DNA from: Planktothrix serta PCC 8927
Lineage (GTDB): Bacteria; Cyanobacteriota; Cyanobacteriia; Cyanobacteriales; Microcoleaceae
Direction of reading: 5' to 3'
Assembly (NCBI RefSeq): GCF_900010725.2
Contig: NZ_LR734886.1
Span: 10,295 to 56,691 of the forward strand
Length of the DNA: 46,397 bases
The notes beneath the pieces were generated by a model that saw only the letters and a list, made by a program, of their open reading frames with translations, was not told where the DNA came from and did no database searches. A program made the translations under genes and the position numbers. Each line of letters opens with the position of its first letter. Position 1 is the first letter of the stretch. Shown here in pieces: positions 41,704-46,397 of the stretch.

Positions 41704-43443
41704 ATGAAACCTCGAATCATCGTTTGTAGCTTAGGTCGCACAGGATATCAGATTTTTAGACTGTTGAAACAACAAGGGGCGATTGTTGTGGGGATGAGTG
41801 ACCGACCGATTCCCCAAGAAGGGTCTGATGTCGTAGTTGGAAATTTACGATCGGCCTCAACTTTATTAGCAGCCGGAGTGAAAACGGCTCATGCTTTAAT
41901 TTTAGCAGGAAATGATGAAGCCATCAATTTAGCGATTTTAATGCAGGCGCGAATTTTAAATCCTCAGATTCGGATTATTAATCGTTTATTTAATACTAAT
42001 TTGGGAACACGGCTGAATCAAACGTTACCCGATCACAGTACGATGAGTGTTTCGGCTTTAGCCGCGCCTGTATTTGCCTTTGCTGCTTTGGGAAATCAAG
42101 CGATTGGACAATTAGAATTATTTAATCAAATTTGGCCGATTCATGAAGAATTGATTGATGAAGATCATTCTTGGTTGGGAAAAAGTTTGAGGGAATTATG
42201 GGCTGAACCTGATCGAATGTTAATTTATTATTTGCCATTTAAAGATAAAATAGATTTAGTCTCTGGGGTGATGGCAGATCAACAACTACAAGTCGGCGAT
42301 CGCTTAATTGTTGCCCTTAAACCCCAAACTCGTCAGACTCAAAAAGATCTCAAATATCGAGTGTTTAAATTTAAACGCGGTCTACAAAAATTTAAACACT
42401 ATGCCAAGTCGGCTCTGATTGTCAGTTTAATTTTATTTTTAACCATATTAGGTGCAGCTTTAACTTATATTGTCGCTGATCCCAGTTATTCTTTTGTGGA
42501 TTCTCTCTATTTTTCGGTAGGAATGATTACCGGAGCCGGAGGGAATGAACAGGTTGTTGAACATTCTCCTGATGCGATTAAAGTATTTACGGTGATGATG
42601 ATGTTAATTGGCACTGGAGTTGTGGGAATTAGTTATGCGTTATTAAATGATTTTATTTTAGGCACTCGGTTGAAAGATTATGTGAACGCCACCAGAGTTC
42701 CTGAACGCAATCATTATATTATTTGTGGGTTAGGAGAATTGGGGTTAAATATTGCTCAACATTTATATCAACGAGGTTATGAAGTCGTAGTAATTGAACG
42801 TGATCCTAACAGCCGATTTATCAGTACCGCCAAAGGCTTAAAAATTCCGGTTTTTGAAGGAGATGCCAGTTTAGCCAATACCTTGAAAAGCGTGAATGTT
42901 GAAGCCGCAGAAGCGTTATTAGCGGTTACAAATGATGATACGGGAAATTTAGAAATTGCTTTAAGTGCTAGGGGGTTAGCACCTCGTTTACGAGTGATCA
43001 CTCGTACCCATGATTCCCATTTCGCGTTAATGGTACAACAGGTTTTTGATTTTGAAGCGGTTTTAAATACGACAGAGATCGCGGCTCCAGCTTTCGCAGC
43101 GGCAGCATTAGGAGGACGAATTTTAGGCAGTGGGATCACGGCTGATAGTCTTTGGGTAGCGTTAGGAACCTTGATTACTCCTAACCATCCCTTTTGTGGA
43201 AAACGAGTCCAAGAGGTCGCCCGAAAAGCGGATTTTGTTCCTTTATATATTGAAACAGCCTATCAAACGATTCACAGTTGGGAACTGTTGAATTTTCTGC
43301 TCCAACCGGGGGATATTTTATATTTAACCATGCCCGCCCATCACATTGAGCAACTATGGCACTCTCTCCCCCCAGAACGAATCTCCTGGGAGGATAATCA
43401 TGTCCTCAGCCGAGAGTCGAGCGTAGGGCCAGGTAAAAATTAA
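41704..43443 (+). CDS. Potassium-channel-like protein with two RCK domains
   Basis: A 579-residue membrane protein. Its order is an N-terminal RCK/TrkA-N domain (RIIVCSLGRTGYQIFRLLKQQG), a membrane segment of about 236-258, a pore loop, a second helix of about 291-315, then a second RCK_N (YIICGLGELGLNIAQHLYQRGYEVVVIERD) and RCK_C. The pore loop reads DSLYFSVGMITGAGGNE. The filter position holds TGAGG at 276-280 in place of the classic TVGYG, so ion choice may be altered or lost. Related proteins of this layout are annotated as NAD-binding potassium channel proteins. It is a single-gene unit downstream of eno. Confidence 0.8.
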   Translation: MKPRIIVCSLGRTGYQIFRLLKQQGAIVVGMSDRPIPQEGSDVVVGNLRSASTLLAAGVKTAHALILAGNDEAINLAILMQARILNPQIRIINRLFNTNLGTRLNQTLPDHSTMSVSALAAPVFAFAALGNQAIGQLELFNQIWPIHEELIDEDHSWLGKSLRELWAEPDRMLIYYLPFKDKIDLVSGVMADQQLQVGDRLIVALKPQTRQTQKDLKYRVFKFKRGLQKFKHYAKSALIVSLILFLTILGAALTYIVADPSYSFVDSLYFSVGMITGAGGNEQVVEHSPDAIKVFTVMMMLIGTGVVGISYALLNDFILGTRLKDYVNATRVPERNHYIICGLGELGLNIAQHLYQRGYEVVVIERDPNSRFISTAKGLKIPVFEGDASLANTLKSVNVEAAEALLAVTNDDTGNLEIALSARGLAPRLRVITRTHDSHFALMVQQVFDFEAVLNTTEIAAPAFAAAALGGRILGSGITADSLWVALGTLITPNHPFCGKRVQEVARKADFVPLYIETAYQTIHSWELLNFLLQPGDILYLTMPAHHIEQLWHSLPPERISWEDNHVLSRESSVGPGKN

Positions 43444-43545
43444 GGAGTAGAGGATTAGGGACAGTAAACCGTTAGTCGTAAACCGAATCTGACAGATGAC
43501 GGATGAGGAATGACTAACTGCTCACTGTATAGTCCGTTTTCTCCT

Positions 43546-43761
43546 TTAGGGTTCACTATTTTGAAATTGTTGTCTACGGTTACGAAGGCGACGACGTTCT
43601 TTATGGCGAGCTACCTCTTTCCGCTTGCGTTTTTGTCCGGGGGTTTCAAAATGACGATTTTTTTTCAGATCGGCAAAAATCCCAGCTTGTGAAACTTTTC
43701 GCTTAAAGCGGCGTAGAGCGGACTCTAATTGTTCAGTTTCACCGAGAACGACTTGGCTCAT
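43546..43761 (-). CDS. rpsU: 30S ribosomal protein S21
   Basis: S21 of the small subunit, 71 residues from the ATG at 43761: [19 protein letters not shown], then [20 protein letters not shown] and a highly basic tail ([20 protein letters not shown]). The frame extends 5 codons upstream to a GTG, but the Shine-Dalgarno-like GGGAG lies within that extension, which supports the later start. Length and charge are typical for the family. Confidence 0.93.
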   Translation of the reverse strand: MSQVVLGETEQLESALRRFKRKVSQAGIFADLKKNRHFETPGQKRKRKEVARHKERRRLRNRRQQFQNSEP

Positions 43762-43897
43762 TCCATATTCTCCCACTTGAATAATTGATTGGGTTGGACA
43801 AGCTGCCCTAATGTCACCGACAGTATCGGGACAGGGTTGAAATTCCCTGTCCGGTCAGAAGAAGACTTCAGAGCAGGTTAATCGGGATTAAAACTGT

Positions 43898-44209
43898 TTA
43901 CTGACGACCACCGCGATAGTTAGAATTACCGCCTCCGCCCCAGCCACCCCGGGAGGGTTTGCGCTCCTCGCGGGGACGAGCTTTATTCACTTTGAGAACA
44001 CGATCCATCCATTCCGCACCATCTAACTCTTGGATAGCTTTGGTTTCTTCAGCATCTGTGTCCATTTCTACAAAACCGAAACCCCGTTTGCGTTGGGTTT
44101 CCCGGTCAATAGGAAGTTGAACGTTTTTAACAGTACCATATTCAGCAAAGACTTCTTTGAGATCGTCTTCTGTGACGCTGTAAGATAGATTGCCAACGTA
44201 AATAGTCAT
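43898..44209 (-). CDS. RRM RNA-binding protein (cyanobacterial Rbp type)
   Basis: A 103-residue protein with one RNA-recognition motif: RNP2 IYVGNLSYSV at 3-12 and RNP1 KRGFGFVEMD at about 41-50. A short Gly/Arg/Asn-rich tail follows (SRGGWGGGGNSNYRGG). This is the Rbp family that cyanobacteria induce in the cold and use in mRNA targeting and stability. AGAGGTAAGTA sits just before the ATG. The 196-bp AT-rich leader could be a cold-regulated 5' UTR (inference). Confidence 0.92.
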   Translation of the reverse strand: MTIYVGNLSYSVTEDDLKEVFAEYGTVKNVQLPIDRETQRKRGFGFVEMDTDAEETKAIQELDGAEWMDRVLKVNKARPREERKPSRGGWGGGGNSNYRGGRQ

Positions 44210-44405
44210 TACTTACCTCTTAAAATCGAGTGGTGTGCAGAGATTGGAATTCGGAGGTAAGCGAGTAGGACTTACACTTAACAGAAAAATTTTTCCTGAT
44301 TCCAGCATAAACTGGGCTACCGATACCTAATCCAGTTTATATTATAGCATGATCTTTAACTATTAACGGTCAAGTTAAATTGATCTGTCAACCTCAACAG
44401 AATTG

Positions 44406-45077
44406 TTAATTGATCATTAATTCTACTTCAGGAGGAATCAACTCCAGTCCAAAGACCTGAGCAAAGGTTTCGGCCACCTGGGGACGCACTTGTTCTAAGG
44501 TAATACCGGGAATAAATTGGGCTAAACTGCCGACGGGTCGATGGGCAATGCCACAGGGAATAATAGCGTCAAAGCCCCTCAAGTCGGGGCAGACATTCAA
44601 GGCAAAACCGTGCATCGTAATCCAACGACTAACTTTAATACCTACGGCTGCCACCTTGATGCCGTTAATCCAAACGCCTGTTAAACCGGGAATGCGCTCT
44701 CCGGGGAGTCCATAAATTGCCAAAACTTGAATTAACACTTCCTCTAACTGCCGTAAATACCAATGTAAATCGGGGGTGTAGCGTTTGAGGTTTAAAATCG
44801 GATACCCGACTAACTGCCCTGGACAGTGGTAAGTGACTTCCCCACCGCGTTCCACCCGATGCAGTTCAACCGGACTTTGGAGGGGATCAAACTTGAGAAA
44901 TTGTAGATCAGCCCCTTGTCCCAAGGTATAGACAGGGGGATGTTCCAAGAGCATCAACAGATCATCGAGATCGGGGTTGAGCTTTCGGTCTTGAACCAAG
45001 GATTGCTGCCAGTTCCAAGCTAAGGTATAGGGAACTGAACCGAAGTAATAAATTTGACAAGGAAGACCCACGGCCAC
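44406..45077 (-). CDS. lipB: Octanoyl-[acyl-carrier-protein]:protein octanoyltransferase LipB
   Basis: LipB moves octanoate from ACP to lipoyl domains, the first step in lipoate assembly. The 223-residue protein has [36 protein letters not shown], the catalytic Lys in [22 protein letters not shown] and the Cys in FDAIIPCGI. The start is a GTG at 45077, with a promoter 22-51 bp upstream. No lipA is adjacent. Confidence 0.95.
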   Translation of the reverse strand: MAVGLPCQIYYFGSVPYTLAWNWQQSLVQDRKLNPDLDDLLMLLEHPPVYTLGQGADLQFLKFDPLQSPVELHRVERGGEVTYHCPGQLVGYPILNLKRYTPDLHWYLRQLEEVLIQVLAIYGLPGERIPGLTGVWINGIKVAAVGIKVSRWITMHGFALNVCPDLRGFDAIIPCGIAHRPVGSLAQFIPGITLEQVRPQVAETFAQVFGLELIPPEVELMIN

Positions 45078-45098
45078 CGTTAAGAAAAAGATGTAAAC

Positions 45099-45128
45099 AT
45101 TATAGATAGATTAACCCATTCCTGTTAA
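45099..45128 (-). promoter_or_regulatory. Likely lipB promoter
   Basis: On the minus strand the -10 box TATAAT lies at 45104-45099 and the -35 box TTAACA at 45128-45123, with an 18-bp spacer. This is the best sigma70-type promoter in the lipB-hpf divergent spacer. The remaining part, to 45336, is likely the long leader of hpf, as known for lrtA. Confidence 0.6.
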
Positions 45129-45336
45129 TATAATAAGTAACAATACTTAAATAGAGACGAAGGAGAAACTAAAAAGGTACAAGAGATCCCCAAAAAGATC
45201 AAGAGGTTTTTGACAAAACTTAACCTAAAAAAGTCAAGAATTGTCACAGGATAAAAAGATTTTAAACGGGTGAAGTTTGGTATCGGGTTAGTGTTAAGGT
45301 GAGATTATGCCCATATTATGAGCGGGAGGGCGCTTT

Positions 45337-45984
45337 ATGAAGCTTGTTATCCAGGGTAAGAATTTGGAAGTTACGAGTGCAATTCACGAATATGTACATC
45401 AGAAGATCACCAAAGCTGTCAGTCATTTTGAACAGTTGACGACAGAGGTTGATGTGCATTTGTCGGTTGCTCGGAACCCTCGGATAAATCCAAAACAAAC
45501 CGCAGAAGTGACAATTTATGCCAACGGAACTGTGATTCGCGCTCAAGAAAGTAGTGAAAATCTTTACGCCAGCATTGATCTAGTCGCCGACAAAATTGCT
45601 CGCCAACTGCGGAAGTATAAAGAAAAACGTCAGGATAAGACTCAAAATCTGCCCAAAGCGGGTGATGTGGTGATTGAGCATCCCGTCGTTGAAGATTTGA
45701 TCGGAGATCGTGCTCCTGAACTACCCCAAGAGGTGATTCGTACAAAATATTTTGCGATGCCTCTGATAACCATTGATGAGGCGTTAGAACAGCTTCAATT
45801 GATTGATCATGATTTCTATATGTTCCGCAATGCCGAGACAGAAGAAATCAATGTCATCTACAAGCGTTCTAATCATCGTGGTTATGGTGTGATTCAACCC
45901 CGCCACGGAGAAGCCGGAAGCAACGGTAAATCCGCTCAGGGTAACACGGAGGTTTTGATTTCGCCCAAAGCTGCTCAAGTTTAG
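45337..45984 (+). CDS. hpf: Ribosome hibernation-promoting factor, long form (LrtA type)
   Basis: A 215-residue long HPF (light-repressed transcript LrtA in cyanobacteria). The N-terminal S30AE domain is [31 protein letters not shown], then [27 protein letters not shown] (residues 1-100). The C-terminal dimerisation domain is [43 protein letters not shown], then GYGVIQPR. It joins two 70S ribosomes into an inactive 100S dimer in the dark or in stationary phase. GGGAGGGCGCTTT ahead of the ATG gives a strong Shine-Dalgarno sequence. A stem-loop follows the stop. Confidence 0.95.
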   Translation: MKLVIQGKNLEVTSAIHEYVHQKITKAVSHFEQLTTEVDVHLSVARNPRINPKQTAEVTIYANGTVIRAQESSENLYASIDLVADKIARQLRKYKEKRQDKTQNLPKAGDVVIEHPVVEDLIGDRAPELPQEVIRTKYFAMPLITIDEALEQLQLIDHDFYMFRNAETEEINVIYKRSNHRGYGVIQPRHGEAGSNGKSAQGNTEVLISPKAAQV

Positions 45985-45991
45985 GGGGATT

Positions 45992-46018
45992 GGGGGTTTG
46001 AGTGACCACCAAACCCCC
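45992..46018 (+). terminator. Hairpin after hpf
   Basis: The perfect 8-bp stem GGGGGTTT (45992-45999) pairs with AAACCCCC (46011-46018), 8 bp after the hpf stop. No T-run follows. The remaining sequence to about 46170 shows no convincing gene. Confidence 0.5.
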
Positions 46019-46170
46019 GATAATCCATGTAGAGGTCATGTAGAAGTGGTGGAAAGGTTGTTTAGAGGTGAATCTCTATTCTGGTATTTAGATCAATCAA
46101 CAACATTTTTATTAAATTTAACTGACGAGGGGGTTTGGGGGAGCGATAAGTCCCACACTGAATTTCACGC

Positions 46171-46394
46171 TCACCAAAAAAAGATCTGGCAGTTAAGAAT
46201 CTGGTCAGAAACCCTAAATTAGCTAAAGCAATTAGTGATTGTGGTTGGGGAATGTTGGGCACAATGCTCAAGTACAAAGCCGAAAAAGAAGGGAAAACTT
46301 ATGATGTCAGTCGTCAGAAAAAACTTCTGTTTCTTCTGATGCTATCCCCGTTGATGCTAGAAGCCCACACTTACTCGTAGAGAAGTGTGGGTAG
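46171..46394 (+). pseudogene. Decayed TnpB (IS200/IS605 family) remnant
   Basis: From about 46183 one frame reads DLAVKNLVRNPKLAKAISD, then CGWGMLGTMLKYKAEKEGKTYDV, which is the RuvC-II part of cyanobacterial TnpB. From 46308 the frame shifts and reads SSEKTSVSSDAIPVDARSPH and ends at a stop (46392-46394), which is the usual extreme C-terminus. The zinc-finger and last RuvC segment between them are missing, and the whole N-terminal part is absent. So this is an internally deleted and truncated copy that cannot be active. Confidence 0.75.
46364..46391. repeat. IS605-type terminal hairpin
   Basis: The perfect 9-bp stem CCCACACTT (46364-46372) with AAGTGTGGG (46383-46391), loop ACTCGTAGAG, overlaps the end of the TnpB remnant. 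This is where the right-end hairpin recognised by the TnpA transposase would be. The trailing TAGTTC runs to the window end. Confidence 0.65.
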
Positions 46395-46397
46395 TTC

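Noticed and set aside
43510-43692. 60-codon plus-strand frame over rpsU
   Set aside because: It is antisense to the clearly recognisable S21 gene.
45998-46222. 74-codon frame after hpf
   Set aside because: It begins with TTG inside the terminator hairpin and runs out of frame into the TnpB remnant.

Overview
The window comes from a cyanobacterium, most likely a filamentous and motile one of the Oscillatoriales type (Planktothrix or a relative; the genus is an inference). Three things support this. Copies of the octamer GCGATCGC (HIP1) are scattered through genes and spacers. The DNA is AT-rich and carries heptameric tandem repeats typical of cyanobacteria. The gene content includes the hormogonium polysaccharide genes hpsA/B/C and hpsE-like glycosyltransferases, an lrtA-type hibernation factor, a Gly-rich RRM protein of the Rbp type and DUF3370.

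Layout. 1-6.3 kb: an inverted-repeat element holding a heptamer array, recJ, an unknown gene, a UPF0175/DUF3368 toxin-antitoxin pair, a lone DUF433 gene followed by a decayed copy of the UPF0175 gene start, a secreted DUF3370 protein and tRNA-Asn(GTT). 6.3-15 kb: housekeeping and transport genes (YacP/NYN nuclease, alpha/beta hydrolase, folate-biopterin-type transporter, a GT2 with an ABC-2 permease, glyoxalase I, patatin), then a compact metal- or metalloid-type unit of MerR regulator, CxxC thioredoxin-like protein and CxCS permease, with a textbook MerR operator inside a 20-bp promoter spacer. 15-20 kb: a cold-shock protein, an AAA ATPase with a translationally coupled but broken partner gene, and a ClpB with extra linker and tail. 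20-27.4 kb: a polysaccharide island with tandem hpsE-like glycosyltransferases, three further glycosyltransferases and two overlapping sulfotransferases. 27.4-30.3 kb: htpG and rpmB, separated by two tandem 146-bp palindromic elements. 30.7-39.1 kb: hpsA, hpsB, hpsC and two GspH/FimT-like pseudopilins. 39.1-40.1 kb: hicAB, then an MntA-type nucleotidyltransferase whose HepT-type HEPN partner is cut to 41 codons exactly where it meets hicB. 40.1-46.4 kb: eno, a two-RCK potassium-channel-like protein with a non-canonical filter, rpsU, an RRM protein, lipB, hpf/lrtA and a decayed TnpB with an IS605-like terminal hairpin.

How the genes may work together. The glycosyltransferase/sulfotransferase island and the hps pseudopilin operon lie less than 4 kb apart, on either side of htpG and rpmB. 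In known systems hps genes make and export the polysaccharide that hormogonia and other gliding filaments secrete. The sulfotransferases suggest, by inference, that this polysaccharide is sulfated here. The rest is mainly core metabolism and ribosome-related genes interspersed with small toxin-antitoxin modules in different states of decay. No CRISPR array, prophage or complete insertion sequence was seen.
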